From an uncultured Lachnospiraceae bacterium (GTDB lineage: Bacteria; Bacillota_A; Clostridia; Lachnospirales; Lachnospiraceae), in contig CAMYVI010000063.1 of NCBI GenBank assembly GCA_947302185.1, positions 1-10,966 on the forward strand: a stretch of 10,966 nt of DNA, in the 5' to 3' direction. The position numbers and the translations under genes are program-made. A model generated the notes under the pieces. That model had not been told where the DNA came from. It saw nothing but the letters and a program-made list of their open reading frames with translations, and ran no database searches. Each line of letters begins with the position of its first letter. Position 1 is the stretch's first letter. Shown here piece after piece: positions 1 through 8,469 of this stretch.

Positions 1-1274
1 GTCCGATCGGGTGCAATTATCAGATGACGGATACTTATCTCTATTTTTCCGTGCCCCGGCTCGCAGTCCGGATATTTCCTTATATCATCGTTTACGGTAC
101 GGTTACGCCGCCGGTCATCTCTCTCATCGTCAATTATCTGGTCATTCGGAATAAGCTTTCAAGACCTGTACTGTCGCTCCTGAAACACGAAAAGAAGCGC
201 GGACGGGTACATGCCGTCAAACTCGATAAATTCGGATTTGTCACCCGTTTCCGAATCCGTCAGATGCTCCGTGAAAAACGCAGCGCCGTTACCGTTCTGG
301 CAGGTCTTATGGTCTCCCTGCTTCTGATTTTCATAGGCATAGACTGCTGGGTCATGTGCAGCCATGTCAAGGAAGACAATGTGACCGATACGAGATTTGC
401 CTATATGTACACTTACAAATATCCCGAACAGAACGTTCCGGAAGGCGGCGAGCCTGCCTGCGCGGTCACTCTGTCCCGGGAATCGTTCGGCTATGAATTC
501 GACATAACGCTTCTGGGTATTGATGATGACACACCCTATTTTGATCTCACACTCAGCAAGAGCAGAGAAAATGTTATGATCAGCTCTGCAATGGCTCAGA
601 AATTCGGATTTACCGTCGGTGAAGAAATCGTTCTGGAGGATCGGGAAAATGATCAGCTCTATGCATTTCGTGTAAGCGGCATAACACAATATTCCCCGGG
701 TTTCCTCATGTTTATGGACCTTGAGACAATGCGAGACATGTTCGGATTCGACAAAGACTACTATAATGTCGTATTTGCAGACAGAGCTCTCGATATACCG
801 ACCGGAAGACTCTACTCGACTCTCGACAGGGAAAAGGTCATTGCTTCAGCGGGCGTATTTGTAAAGCTCATGTACTCCATGATTTACATTATGATCGGTC
901 TGTCTGCGGTCATTTTCATCATTGTTATGTATTTGATGCTGGGCGTCATGGTCGATAATTCATCCTACGATATATCCCTCCTGAAAATATTCGGTTACAG
1001 AAGATCGGAGATTCGGAAGCTCTATCTGAACGGAAACTTCTACATAGTGGCAATCGGAACTCTGATCGTGGTGCCGGTGTCCAAGATGATTATAGACGCA
1101 CTGTATCCGTACTTTATTTCCAACGTGACATGTGCCATGGATCTTCGGATGACGCCGCTCGTATACGTTGGGATCTACTTTGCGATCATCGCAATATATC
1201 TGATTGTCAGCTTCTTCCTGAATCGGAAGATCGACGCGGTAAGCATACAGGAAGTTCTGAAGAACCGTGAGTAG
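1..1274 (+). CDS. FtsX/MacB-type ABC transporter permease, C-terminal part (5' end outside window)
   Basis: The reading frame is open from the left edge, so the Met codon at 24 is internal and the gene is truncated by the window. From that Met, the visible 416 residues begin with a membrane segment (about 13-37) and an 'NYLVIRNKLSR..LSLLKHE' linker, which in two-module Clostridia permeases joins the first FtsX unit to the second. A membrane helix follows (about 90-112), then an extracytoplasmic MacB-like domain (about 113-280), then three C-terminal helices (about 283-308, 338-358, 376-400) of the FtsX fold. The motif 'YDISLLKIFGYRRSEI' between helices is typical of the family. It would be the membrane subunit of a lipid, peptide or antibiotic exporter or mechanotransducing ABC complex. 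The partner ATPase should lie upstream. The substrate cannot be told from this part. Family call is firm; function is open. Confidence 0.88.
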   Translation, partial: PIGCNYQMTDTYLYFSVPRLAVRIFPYIIVYGTVTPPVISLIVNYLVIRNKLSRPVLSLLKHEKKRGRVHAVKLDKFGFVTRFRIRQMLREKRSAVTVLAGLMVSLLLIFIGIDCWVMCSHVKEDNVTDTRFAYMYTYKYPEQNVPEGGEPACAVTLSRESFGYEFDITLLGIDDDTPYFDLTLSKSRENVMISSAMAQKFGFTVGEEIVLEDRENDQLYAFRVSGITQYSPGFLMFMDLETMRDMFGFDKDYYNVVFADRALDIPTGRLYSTLDREKVIASAGVFVKLMYSMIYIMIGLSAVIFIIVMYLMLGVMVDNSSYDISLLKIFGYRRSEIRKLYLNGNFYIVAIGTLIVVPVSKMIIDALYPYFISNVTCAMDLRMTPLVYVGIYFAIIAIYLIVSFFLNRKIDAVSIQEVLKNRE

Positions 1275-1314
1275 ATACCTGCATACATTTTCTCATTTTT
1301 ATCAGGAAGAACGG

Positions 1315-1345
1315 TAAACAGGTTCCTGTCAAAAGAACCTGTTTA
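1315..1345. terminator. Bidirectional terminator hairpin between the permease and HAD genes
   Basis: An 11-bp perfect stem (TAAACAGGTTC at 1315-1325 with its complement at 1335-1345) encloses a 9-nt loop. It lies 40 bp after the permease stop. On the plus strand it is followed by a weak T-containing tail (TTACTT). The HAD stop codon (1331-1329, minus strand) lies in the loop and its last codons form one arm. The tails are not strongly T-rich on either strand, so termination efficiency is uncertain. Confidence 0.55.
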
Positions 1346-2138
1346 TTACTTCCACTATTCCGTCATGGTCATTGTCCGCGACGACCACGTCACACACTTC
1401 TTTCACATGCTGATTTGCATTGCCCATCGCCACGGCAAGACCGGCTGCCCGAAGCATATCCAGATCATTATCCGCATCCCCGACCGCCACGGTCTCATCT
1501 GTCGGAATACCTAAATAATCACAAAGGATCTGAAGACCCCGCGCCTTCGTGATACCGGGAGGCGAGACCTCCAGAGAAGTAGTCTCCGCGTCAGCAAGTG
1601 TCATACCGAGATGTGTAATCGCCGTCCGCGTCATTTCACGCGCAGCTGCATCTCTGTGATAAATACAGAGTTTCAGGCTCTGCCCCGGATGTTCCCTGAC
1701 ATACTCTTCCACATCCGGGACCACAGTTACGACCCGGTCATACATCGCCTGATAGATTCCCATATGAAAGACCGATACATCCCGCATATCTTCTGCCTGA
1801 GCTACCGATGAGTCATTCGTGAGCAGATAGGGCATGGCGCGTACTTCACGGGCCGCTCTCAGACACTCCAGAACGACTTCATCATCCAGAAGCTTCAGAT
1901 AGACCGGTTTACGCTCTCTGAAGTCATAGACACAGCCGCCGCTATTCAGAATCCCGTACGGAATACCTGCGAATTCGGCGGCATAGTCTTTTAATTCCGC
2001 AACTCCCCTTCCTGTACAGAGCGATACCGCAATACCTTTTTCTATAAGGCTGTTTATGGCTTCCATCGTAGCGGGAGAGATTTCCTTACGGCTGTTCAAA
2101 ACTGTGCCGTCCATGTCAAGTCCGAGTAATCGATACAT
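1329..2138 (-). CDS. Cof-type HAD-superfamily phosphatase (type IIB cap)
   Basis: A 269-residue protein with all four HAD motifs: DMDGT at 8-12 (nucleophile D8, acid/base D10), T42 in 'CTGRG', K198 in 'PPGITKARG', and GDADND at 220-225, which holds the Mg2+-binding acidic residues. The large insert between motifs II and III fits the C2B cap of the Cof/YidA group, soluble phosphatases of sugar phosphates, FMN or PLP; the substrate cannot be assigned. The start at 2138 is chosen because AAAGGAG (2150-2144) sits 5 nt upstream and because 'MYRLLGLDMDGT' is the usual N-terminus. The frame stays open to an ATG at 2255, but that ATG would lie at or before the predicted transcription start. The gene is monocistronic, divergent from cobT and convergent with the permease. 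Confidence 0.9.
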   Translation of the reverse strand: MYRLLGLDMDGTVLNSRKEISPATMEAINSLIEKGIAVSLCTGRGVAELKDYAAEFAGIPYGILNSGGCVYDFRERKPVYLKLLDDEVVLECLRAAREVRAMPYLLTNDSSVAQAEDMRDVSVFHMGIYQAMYDRVVTVVPDVEEYVREHPGQSLKLCIYHRDAAAREMTRTAITHLGMTLADAETTSLEVSPPGITKARGLQILCDYLGIPTDETVAVGDADNDLDMLRAAGLAVAMGNANQHVKEVCDVVVADNDHDGIVEVINRFF

Positions 2139-2256
2139 TTTTACTCCTTTTCCGAGCCTTTTCATCATTTCGTTTACTGCAGATGAAAAAGCCGATCTGT
2201 TCATGCCGCCGTCCGAGCCGGCTGTTTCCGTTACCGTAATCGTCTTTATCATCATA

Positions 2257-2265
2257 ATTATAACA
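2257..2265 (-). promoter_or_regulatory. Extended -10 promoter for the HAD phosphatase gene
   Basis: Read on the minus strand, positions 2265-2257 are TGTTATAAT, a perfect extended -10 (TGn plus TATAAT). No good -35 is seen at 16-18 nt spacing, as is usual for extended -10 promoters. The start of transcription should fall near 2250, giving a leader of about 110 nt before the chosen start codon. Confidence 0.5.
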
Positions 2266-2301
2266 TGATTACCATGCCGAAAGTCTGCTAAGTTCCTTCT
2301 G

Positions 2302-2310
2302 TGCTATAAT
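2302..2310 (+). promoter_or_regulatory. Extended -10 promoter for cobT
   Basis: TGCTATAAT at 2302-2310 matches the extended -10 consensus, with no recognisable -35 at the proper distance. Transcription would start near 2317, leaving a leader of about 84 nt. Its mate for the HAD gene lies about 40 bp away on the other strand, so the two promoters are back to back. Confidence 0.5.
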
Positions 2311-2341
2311 TAACGTATGCCTCCGCTGCCGGCCGTCGAAG

Positions 2342-2357
2342 TGACCGGCACCGGTCA
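2342..2357. promoter_or_regulatory. Perfect dyad in the cobT leader, possible operator or leader hairpin
   Basis: TGACCGG (2342-2348) and CCGGTCA (2351-2357) form a perfect inverted repeat with a 2-nt centre. TGCCGG at 2327-2332 can instead pair with CCGGCA at 2345-2350, so two exclusive foldings exist. It could be a protein-binding site or a leader structure. No cobalamin-riboswitch core was recognised. Function is inferred only from symmetry and position. Confidence 0.3.
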
Positions 2358-2400
2358 AAAGCAAATGATGAAGAATGAGCACCTTAAGGAGAGACTTTGT

Positions 2401-3477
2401 ATGAACAGATATGAACAGGTAATCTCGGGAATCCGTCCTGCCGACGCAATTGCCCGGCAAAAGGCATCGTCATATATAGACGGGCTCATCAAACCGATGG
2501 GCAGTCTCGGCAAGCTTGAGTCCCTTGCGGTCCGGATCGCCGGTATCACAGGGAAGACGAGAGGTAACAACCTAAAAAAACGGACCATCGTTGTGATGTG
2601 TGCCGATAACGGAGTATATGAGGAAAATGTCGCGTCAGCTCCGAAGGAAGTCACTGTCCTCATGGCACGTGCGATGGCTGACGGAAAAAGCGGTATGACC
2701 GTACTCGCAAAGGAAGCAGGTTCCGATTATCACCTTATTGACATCGGAATTGATACGGACGAGAAACTTCCCTGCTTAATTGACCGCAAAATTGCCGGGG
2801 GTACTATGAACTTCACGAAAGGACCCGCAATGACCAGGCAGATGTGTATCCGTGCTGTCGAAACAGGTATCGAAATCGTTGAGTCCCTGCATGCAGACGG
2901 ATATCAGCTCATCGGGACAGGTGAACTCGGCATGGGAAATACGACATCCAGTGCCTGCGTTCTGATGGGACTGACCGGGCTCAGCGCGGATAAGGCAGTC
3001 GGTAAAGGAGCCGGGCTGACAGATGAAGCCTATGAAAATAAAAAAAATGTGGCTGCGCGGGCGATAGCCGTCAATGCCCCGGATTCAAATGACCCGATTG
3101 ACGTCCTGTCTAAAGTAGGAGGCTTTGATATTGCCGGCCTGACCGGTGTCTACCTAGGCGCCGCCTGCTGTCGGATCCCTGTGGTGATTGACGGTTTTAT
3201 CTCATCCGTCGCTGCATTGGCGGCTTACCGTCTCTGCCCGCTGACAGTCGATTACATGATTCCGTCTCATTACTCAAAAGAACCGGGATTTGCGTATGCC
3301 ATGAAAGAACTCGGCATCGAACCCATGCTCGCCATGGACATGAGGCTCGGTGAGGGAAGCGGATGCCCGCTGGCCTTTCATCTCATAGATGCAGCTCTGG
3401 CCATGGCAGACGGGATGGCGACATTCGGCGAGGCCGCGATTGATGAGACAAGGCTTGTGGATATACGGGAAAACTGA
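2401..3477 (+). CDS. cobT: Nicotinate-nucleotide--dimethylbenzimidazole phosphoribosyltransferase
   Basis: The enzyme moves the phosphoribosyl group of nicotinate mononucleotide onto a benzimidazole-type base, giving the alpha-ribazole phosphate used as lower ligand in cobamides. The 358 residues match the family's usual length. Signatures in order are KPMGSLGKLE (31-40), CADNGV (67-72), GTGELGMGNTTSSA (172-185), GKGAG (201-205), VGGFDIAGLTG (239-249), VIDGFISSVAALAA (262-275), PSHYSKE (288-294) and RLGEGSG (315-321). E318 matches the catalytic Glu known from Salmonella CobT (E317). The start at 2401 has TAAGGAGAG (2385-2393) in front; an upstream in-frame ATG at 2317 coincides with the expected transcription start and is rejected. 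No other cobalamin gene adjoins it, so the host may use it for salvage or carry the rest of the pathway elsewhere. Confidence 0.95.
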   Translation: MNRYEQVISGIRPADAIARQKASSYIDGLIKPMGSLGKLESLAVRIAGITGKTRGNNLKKRTIVVMCADNGVYEENVASAPKEVTVLMARAMADGKSGMTVLAKEAGSDYHLIDIGIDTDEKLPCLIDRKIAGGTMNFTKGPAMTRQMCIRAVETGIEIVESLHADGYQLIGTGELGMGNTTSSACVLMGLTGLSADKAVGKGAGLTDEAYENKKNVAARAIAVNAPDSNDPIDVLSKVGGFDIAGLTGVYLGAACCRIPVVIDGFISSVAALAAYRLCPLTVDYMIPSHYSKEPGFAYAMKELGIEPMLAMDMRLGEGSGCPLAFHLIDAALAMADGMATFGEAAIDETRLVDIREN

Positions 3478-3504
3478 TTTAGTTTGCACATTTCAGTCAA
3501 ATTG

Positions 3505-3533
3505 TTGCAATTTTCAGCATTTCGTCCTACAAT
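3505..3533 (+). promoter_or_regulatory. Sigma70-like promoter of hppA
   Basis: TTGCAA (3505-3510), a 17-nt spacer and TACAAT (3528-3533) form a good vegetative promoter, each hexamer one base from consensus. Transcription should start near 3540, so hppA is transcribed independently of cobT with a leader of about 88 nt. In that leader CTCTGA (3578-3583) pairs with TCAGAG (3588-3593) around a TAAC loop, followed by a short T-rich stretch. Whether that hairpin regulates anything is unknown. Confidence 0.6.
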
Positions 3534-3627
3534 TATAGGCAATAAAATAAGTACCGGCAGGATATACTCTAAGTTTTCTCTGATAACTCAGAGCGTATTT
3601 TCTGTCAATTAGCCGGAGGTGAAGTCT

Positions 3628-5601
3628 ATGTTATACATAATACCCGTATTAGCAGCGTGTGCACTATTATTTGCAGTCTATCTGGCGTTCTCGGTAAAGA
3701 AAGAGGACGAAGGAACCGACCGCATGAAAGAGATTTCCGGTGCGATCCGGGAAGGTGCCAATGCTTTCCTCTTTTCAGAGTACAAGGTACTCGTCATATT
3801 TGCCGCAGTACTGTTCGTCGTCATCGGCTTCGGTATCGGTAACTGGATCACTGCCGTATGTTTTATTATCGGTGCAGTCTTCTCGACTCTGGCCGGCTTC
3901 TTCGGAATGCGCATCGCAACGGATGCAAATGTCCGCACCGCCAACGCCGCCCGCACCTCCGGAATGTCCAAAGCTCTGACAGTAGCTTATCACGGCGGCG
4001 CCGTCATGGGCTTCTCCGTCGTCGGACTCGGTCTGCTCGGCGTCAGCATCATTTATCTGATTACCGGAAGCGCGGACGTACTCTTCGGCTACAGCCTGGG
4101 TGCATCCTCCGTAGCGCTATTTGCCCGTGTCGGCGGCGGTATCTACACAAAAGCGGCTGATGTAGGAGCCGACCTCGTAGGTAAAGTTGAAAACAATATC
4201 CCTGAAGACGATCCCAGAAACCCCGCAGTCATCGCGGATAACGTCGGTGACAATGTAGGCGATGTCGCCGGTATGGGCGCAGACCTCTTCGAGTCTTACG
4301 TAGGAGCTGTCGTATCAGCCATCACGCTCGGAATTCTTTCCTTTGACAGAGCGGGAGCCCTTTACCCTCTTCTGCTCGCGGGAGTCGGAATCGTCGCGTC
4401 CATGATCGGAACTTTCTTTGTAAGAGGCGATGAAAACGGAAATCCGCAGGCTGCCCTCAACCGCGGAAGTTATGTCGCTTACATCATAACCATCGTATGC
4501 TCCCTTGTAATCAGCAACATGATACTCGGTTCCGTGAAACCCGCACTGGCGGTCATTTTCGGCCTCGCTGTCGGGTTTGTCATCGGGCAGGCGACAGAAA
4601 TGTTCACATCCGACCGGTACGGGTCAGTCAGGAAGATCGCAGAGCAGTCTCAGACCGGCTCCGGTACAAATATCATCTCCGGCCTCGCAGTCGGCATGAA
4701 ATCGACAGTTATACCAATCGTATGTATCTGTATCGGTATCATGGGCGCTTTCCTGATTGCCGGTCTCTACGGTATCGCTCTTGCGGCAGTCGGCATGCTG
4801 GCCACGACAGGCAGCACGATTGCCGTAGACGCTTACGGACCGATTGCAGACAATGCGGGCGGCATTGCGGAAATGTCAGGGCTTGATGAGAGCGTCCGTA
4901 ATATCACGGATAAACTGGACTCAGTCGGAAACACGACTGCTGCCATCGGCAAAGGCTTTGCCATCGGATCCGCGGCACTCACGGCACTTGCTCTTTTCGT
5001 CTCCTATGCACAGGCGGTATCTCTTGATTCTATCGATATCATGACGCCTAAAGTAATCGTCGGTCTGTTCATCGGAGGCATGCTGACATTCCTCTTCTCC
5101 GCTATTACAATGGAATCTGTCTCCAAGGCGGCTTACAGCATGATCGAAGAGGTACGCCGCCAGTTCCGTGAAGATCCGGGTATCCTGAAGGGGACCAGCC
5201 GTCCGGATTACAAGACCTGTGTCGGTATCTCCACGATTGCAGCCCTTCGAGAAATGATCATCCCCGGAATCATAGCTGCCGCGGCACCTATCCTCATCGG
5301 ACTTCTGCTCGGAACGGAGGCACTCGGCGGACTTCTGGCAGGAGCACTTGTCACCGGCGTTCTGCTCGCGATCTTCATGTCCAACTCAGGCGGAGCGTGG
5401 GACAACGCGAAAAAATACATTGAAGGCGGCAACTACGGCGGCAAGGGATCGGAAGCGCACCATGCGGCTGTCGTCGGAGACACAGTCGGCGATCCGTTCA
5501 AAGATACATCGGGACCTTCTATAAACATCCTGATCAAGCTCATGACGGTAGTCTCACTGGTATTTGCTCCGCTGTTCCTTTCAATCGGGAGTCTGTTCTG
5601 A
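3628..5601 (+). CDS. hppA: K+-dependent, probably Na+-translocating membrane pyrophosphatase
   Basis: An integral membrane enzyme of 657 residues that hydrolyses cytosolic pyrophosphate and pumps cations outward. About 16 hydrophobic segments fit the family. Pyrophosphate/Mg2+ motifs are present: D178-x7-K186-x-E188 ahead of 'DNVGDNVGD' (204-212), '[12 protein letters not shown]' (401-412) and '[15 protein letters not shown]' (617-631). '[10 protein letters not shown]' (434-443) carries Ala438 where K+-independent enzymes have Lys, so K+ dependence is predicted. E222 in 'DLFESY' is at the gate position typical of Na+-pumping members (one helical turn before the plant H+-pump Glu); some such enzymes also move H+. 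The start at 3628 has GGAGG (3615-3619) 8 nt upstream. An in-frame GTG at 3619 overlaps that site and is rejected. It is a single gene with its own promoter. Confidence 0.95.
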   Translation: MLYIIPVLAACALLFAVYLAFSVKKEDEGTDRMKEISGAIREGANAFLFSEYKVLVIFAAVLFVVIGFGIGNWITAVCFIIGAVFSTLAGFFGMRIATDANVRTANAARTSGMSKALTVAYHGGAVMGFSVVGLGLLGVSIIYLITGSADVLFGYSLGASSVALFARVGGGIYTKAADVGADLVGKVENNIPEDDPRNPAVIADNVGDNVGDVAGMGADLFESYVGAVVSAITLGILSFDRAGALYPLLLAGVGIVASMIGTFFVRGDENGNPQAALNRGSYVAYIITIVCSLVISNMILGSVKPALAVIFGLAVGFVIGQATEMFTSDRYGSVRKIAEQSQTGSGTNIISGLAVGMKSTVIPIVCICIGIMGAFLIAGLYGIALAAVGMLATTGSTIAVDAYGPIADNAGGIAEMSGLDESVRNITDKLDSVGNTTAAIGKGFAIGSAALTALALFVSYAQAVSLDSIDIMTPKVIVGLFIGGMLTFLFSAITMESVSKAAYSMIEEVRRQFREDPGILKGTSRPDYKTCVGISTIAALREMIIPGIIAAAAPILIGLLLGTEALGGLLAGALVTGVLLAIFMSNSGGAWDNAKKYIEGGNYGGKGSEAHHAAVVGDTVGDPFKDTSGPSINILIKLMTVVSLVFAPLFLSIGSLF

Positions 5602-5606
5602 ATCGG

Positions 5607-5634
5607 AATAAAATAAAATAAAATGAAATAAAAA
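5607..5634. repeat. Short A/T pentamer tandem repeat
   Basis: About five units of an AATAA-like pentamer, one imperfect, follow the hppA stop directly. Read on the minus strand it forms a T-rich tail behind the long hairpin at 5633-5717, so it probably serves as the U-tract of the symporter gene's terminator. Confidence 0.5.
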
Positions 5635-5717
5635 CTGCCGCCTCAGGGTCTATGAAACTGATTGCGGCTGCCGTATATGCAGCCGTATCATACTTCATTT
5701 CACCTGATGCGGCAGTT
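5633..5717. terminator. Long imperfect palindrome acting as bidirectional terminator between hppA and the symporter
   Basis: AACTGCCGC (5633-5641) pairs with GCGGCAGTT (5709-5717). After a one-base mismatch, TCAGG (5643-5647) pairs with CCTGA (5703-5707). Inside, ATGAA (5652-5656) pairs with TTCAT (5694-5698) and CGGCTGC (5665-5671) with GCAGCCG (5679-5685). The minus-strand transcript runs into a T-rich tract, the plus-strand transcript into TTATTTAC. At 85 nt it is much longer than a simple terminator and may also be an intergenic repeat. Confidence 0.65.
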
Positions 5718-5743
5718 ATTTACAGGAACCGGTTTGATCCCGC

Positions 5744-7543
5744 TTATATCACCTCACTCAAGGCCTTCTCATATCCGCTCCTTACCTCCTCGAACAGGGC
5801 GTTGAACTGTTCATCGCTGCCTTTGCGGAGATTATGATAATAAATGTGCTCTTTATCCGCAAGCTCAGGCTGCGTTCTGATAACGATAGCCGCTCCGATG
5901 TTTGAGCAGGAATCCGCTATTCTTCCGTATTGCGTCATCAAATTGACAAAATTCACGTCGGCAGCTGAATTACAGATAGACGCGGCAAGTCTTTTCAGAT
6001 GATTGTTTTTAAGTTTTTCGATCATCTCTTCCGCGGTCTGCACCAGGGCTTCGATCCTGTAAGCCATATCTACATTTCTTCGTGCAAATGCCTCCTCGGT
6101 CACATCCAGCAGCTCGCCGATCAGGTTCTCCATCACTCCGAGCTCTCTCATTGCCTGTCCCGAAAAGACGACGCCCTCCGAGTGCAGGCTCTCGGCATTC
6201 AGCGCAATATCCTCGGCGAAGTCTCCGAGATGCTCAAATTCAACGGTCGTCTTATAATACTGATTAATGATCGCAAGATGATATTCTTCGGAGAGATACG
6301 GCATGAGCTGTACGATATATCTGCTGATATTGTCCGTAAGCCTGTCTGCATCCTTCTCGTCTTTCAAGATCAGATCACATTGATCCTGATCGAACTTCTC
6401 CATGAGAGGTATCGCATTTTTAATACTGCCTCTGGTGAGCCGGTAAAGTGCAAGAAGAGCCTCATAGCAGCTGTTCAGCGCAAGAGCGGGCGTGGAGAAG
6501 AATGTAGGGCTGAGAGCATCCAGCTTATCTTTGAAAGGATCCGTGCTGACGTCTGTATCTCTGATGATCCTGAAGCTGGCTTTTTCAAATATACTGAGTA
6601 CCGGAAGCATCACCGCCGCGCATACCAGATTGAAGACGGTGTTGGTGTTGGCAATGATACTTGAATTCACGGTCGTTTCCCAGAGATCGTCGATCAATCC
6701 GAGACGGTGGAGCGCACCGCATCCGGCCAGCACCAGTACTGTTTTCCCGATGTTAAAGAGAATATTCACCACACCGACTCTCTGAGCGTCCTTCTCAGCT
6801 CCTATTGAACAGACAATTGCAGTAGTCACACAGTCGCCCAGATAAACGCCTACGATAACAGGATAGACCGCTTTCCATACGAGCAGACCGGATGTCGAAA
6901 AAGCCTGCAGAATTCCGATCGTTGCGGATGAGCTCTGCAGCATGAAGGCGATACCTGCACCGGTAGCGTACCCGATGAGCATATTATCTCCGAGGCCTCT
7001 GAAGAATGATTCTATAAGACCGGATTCCTGGATAGACTTGACGGCGTTGGTCATGCTCAGGAGACCGGAAAACAGGATACCGAACCCCATGGCGATATTG
7101 CCTATCGAATGATAATTCTTGCGGTTCCCGAACCCCATAATCAGGATTATTCCGATAATAAGGGCTATCGGTGCGAGGGTCGAAGGCTGAAAAAGCCGGA
7201 GTATCGAGCCGGCTGAAGCATCCACATCAAGAAGACGTATGATCTGTCCGGTTACGGTGGTTCCGACATTTGCTCCGACGATAATTCCGAGAGACTGATG
7301 AAGTGAGAGAATACCGGCTCCGACCAGACCCGAAGTAATTACGATCGTGGCGGTCGATGACTGAATGACTGCCGTGATTGCCGCTCCCAGTAAAAATGCC
7401 TTTACAGGATTATCCGTCACATGCTCGATCGCAACTTTCAATGTGCCGGAAGAGCTCTCTTTCAGAGCATCCCCCATAAGTCTCATACCGTAGAGGAACA
7501 TTGCAAGTCCGCCAAATAATCCCAGTACACTGAAAAAATCCAT
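5744..7543 (-). CDS. Na+/phosphate symporter (NptA/PNaS family) with C-terminal PhoU-like domain
   Basis: The 599-residue protein has an N-terminal membrane region (about 1-320) built of two inverted halves, each carrying the family's signature: QSSTAT at 61-66 and QSSSAT at 203-208. Each is followed by a Gly-rich partner, GANVGTT (90-96) and GVYLGDCVTTA (232-242). These elements form the Na+ and phosphate sites in the SLC34/PNaS family. The cytoplasmic part (about 345-599) is helical with acidic PhoU-type segments such as 'TTVEFEHLGDFAEDI', thought to act in regulation. The start is supported by AGGGGG (7557-7552) 8 nt upstream. It is divergent from hypB copy 1 and convergent with hppA. Phosphate as substrate is inferred from the family; other anions are possible. 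No clear minus-strand promoter was found. Confidence 0.92.
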   Translation of the reverse strand: MDFFSVLGLFGGLAMFLYGMRLMGDALKESSSGTLKVAIEHVTDNPVKAFLLGAAITAVIQSSTATIVITSGLVGAGILSLHQSLGIIVGANVGTTVTGQIIRLLDVDASAGSILRLFQPSTLAPIALIIGIILIMGFGNRKNYHSIGNIAMGFGILFSGLLSMTNAVKSIQESGLIESFFRGLGDNMLIGYATGAGIAFMLQSSSATIGILQAFSTSGLLVWKAVYPVIVGVYLGDCVTTAIVCSIGAEKDAQRVGVVNILFNIGKTVLVLAGCGALHRLGLIDDLWETTVNSSIIANTNTVFNLVCAAVMLPVLSIFEKASFRIIRDTDVSTDPFKDKLDALSPTFFSTPALALNSCYEALLALYRLTRGSIKNAIPLMEKFDQDQCDLILKDEKDADRLTDNISRYIVQLMPYLSEEYHLAIINQYYKTTVEFEHLGDFAEDIALNAESLHSEGVVFSGQAMRELGVMENLIGELLDVTEEAFARRNVDMAYRIEALVQTAEEMIEKLKNNHLKRLAASICNSAADVNFVNLMTQYGRIADSCSNIGAAIVIRTQPELADKEHIYYHNLRKGSDEQFNALFEEVRSGYEKALSEVI

Positions 7544-7667
7544 TCTTTCTTCCCCCTGGAAATACGAAGTTTTTTCGAGATTTTCTTAATTTAAAAGTTC
7601 GGAATCCTTCGCTTCTGTAAAAGCCGAACACTTTTATTTTGACATACCGAAAGAAAAAAAGCAATTC

Positions 7668-7696
7668 TTGGCTAACGCACGGCACGGAATTATAAT
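7668..7696 (+). promoter_or_regulatory. Sigma70-like promoter of the first hypB gene
   Basis: TTGGCT (7668-7673), a 17-nt spacer and a perfect TATAAT (7691-7696). Transcription should begin near 7703, giving a leader of about 69 nt, in which AGAATA (7722-7727) and TATTCT (7733-7738) could form a weak hairpin. No NikR-like operator (GTATGA/TCATAC pair) was seen nearby. The rest of the 228-bp region between the symporter and hypB holds a possible hairpin, GTTCGG 7597-7602 with CCGAAC 7624-7629, in the symporter leader. Confidence 0.6.
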
Positions 7697-7771
7697 GGTA
7701 AAAGAACAGATACTTCCATAAAGAATACTGACTATTCTAACCGTTGAAAAATCTGCCATAAGGACTTTATT

Positions 7772-8437
7772 ATGAAAAATCAATCTTTTAGTATTTTAGA
7801 AACAAAAGCAGGTGTAATCGCAGACAACGATATCGCAGCCGAAGAAATTCGCCGAACCCTTAAGAAAAAAGGAGTATTCTTCGTGAACCTGATGGCCTCA
7901 CCCGGAGCAGGCAAAACGACCACTCTGGTCCGCACCGTAAATGAACTGAAAGAACGGTATCGCATCGGCGTGATAGAAGCGGATGTCGATTCGACAGTAG
8001 ATGCAGAGACCGTTCATGAAACCGGAGTCAGAGTCATTCAGGTTCACAACGGCGGCTCGTGCCACATGGATGCCGAAATGACCTTGCAGGGACTTACGGC
8101 ACTCGGAACGGATGATCTTGACGTCATCTTCCTTGAAAATATCGGAAATATGGTTTGCCCGGCAGAATTCGACGTTGGCGCGTCCTGTTCCGCCATGATT
8201 CTCAGTGTTCCGGAAGGTGATGACAAACCGCTCAAATACCCGCTCATGTTCACGGTCAGCGATGTACTTCTGGTCAATAAAATTGACACGAAAGCTATTT
8301 TCGATTTTGATACCGACGCACTCAGAAGCCGGGTCAGAAAACTGAATCCGGACTGTGAGATTATTGAGGTCAGTTCTCTGACAGGTGAGGGATTTGAGGA
8401 ATGGATCCGCTATCTTAAGAACAAAATCGGGAACTGA
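7772..8437 (+). CDS. hypB: HypB-family nickel-insertion GTPase, copy 1
   Basis: HypB is a SIMIBI-class GTPase that binds nickel and, with HypA, loads it into [NiFe]-hydrogenase. The 221 residues show a P-loop 'SPGAGKTT' (43-50), the switch-region acidic segment 'EADVDSTVDAE' (69-79), the metal site C97-H98 in 'GGSCHMDAEMT', 'FLENIGNMVCPAEFD' with C129, the highly conserved 'SVPEGDDKPLKYPLMF' (145-160), and G4 motif NKID (169-172). It lacks both the N-terminal CxxCGC high-affinity site of E. coli HypB and the His-rich stretch found in some species. AAGGA (7760-7764) sets the start. No hypA or other hyp gene adjoins it. The client enzyme is unknown and could be a nickel enzyme other than hydrogenase. 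Confidence 0.93.
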   Translation: MKNQSFSILETKAGVIADNDIAAEEIRRTLKKKGVFFVNLMASPGAGKTTTLVRTVNELKERYRIGVIEADVDSTVDAETVHETGVRVIQVHNGGSCHMDAEMTLQGLTALGTDDLDVIFLENIGNMVCPAEFDVGASCSAMILSVPEGDDKPLKYPLMFTVSDVLLVNKIDTKAIFDFDTDALRSRVRKLNPDCEIIEVSSLTGEGFEEWIRYLKNKIGN

Positions 8438-8469
8438 TTTTCCTGCAGGGCATCAGCAAGCAGTCTTAT

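Noticed and set aside
2139..2255. N-terminal extension of the HAD phosphatase to the ATG at 2255
   Set aside because: The extension is unlike the family's N-terminus, the good ribosome binding site precedes 2138, and the extended -10 places transcription start downstream of 2255.
2317..2400. N-terminal extension of CobT to the ATG at 2317
   Set aside because: It would start at the expected first transcribed base with no ribosome binding site and would encode the leader dyad; TAAGGAGAG before 2401 marks the real start.
3619..3621. GTG as start codon of hppA
   Set aside because: It overlaps the GGAGG ribosome binding site; the ATG at 3628 is at the right distance.
5999..6664. 221-codon plus-strand open frame inside the symporter gene
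   Set aside because: It lies wholly antisense to a gene with clear family motifs, its translation shows no recognisable domain, and no credible ribosome binding site was seen.
7639..7644. Perfect TTGACA upstream of hypB copy 1
   Set aside because: No -10 hexamer is found 16-18 nt downstream; the TTGGCT/TATAAT pair at 7668-7696 is better placed.
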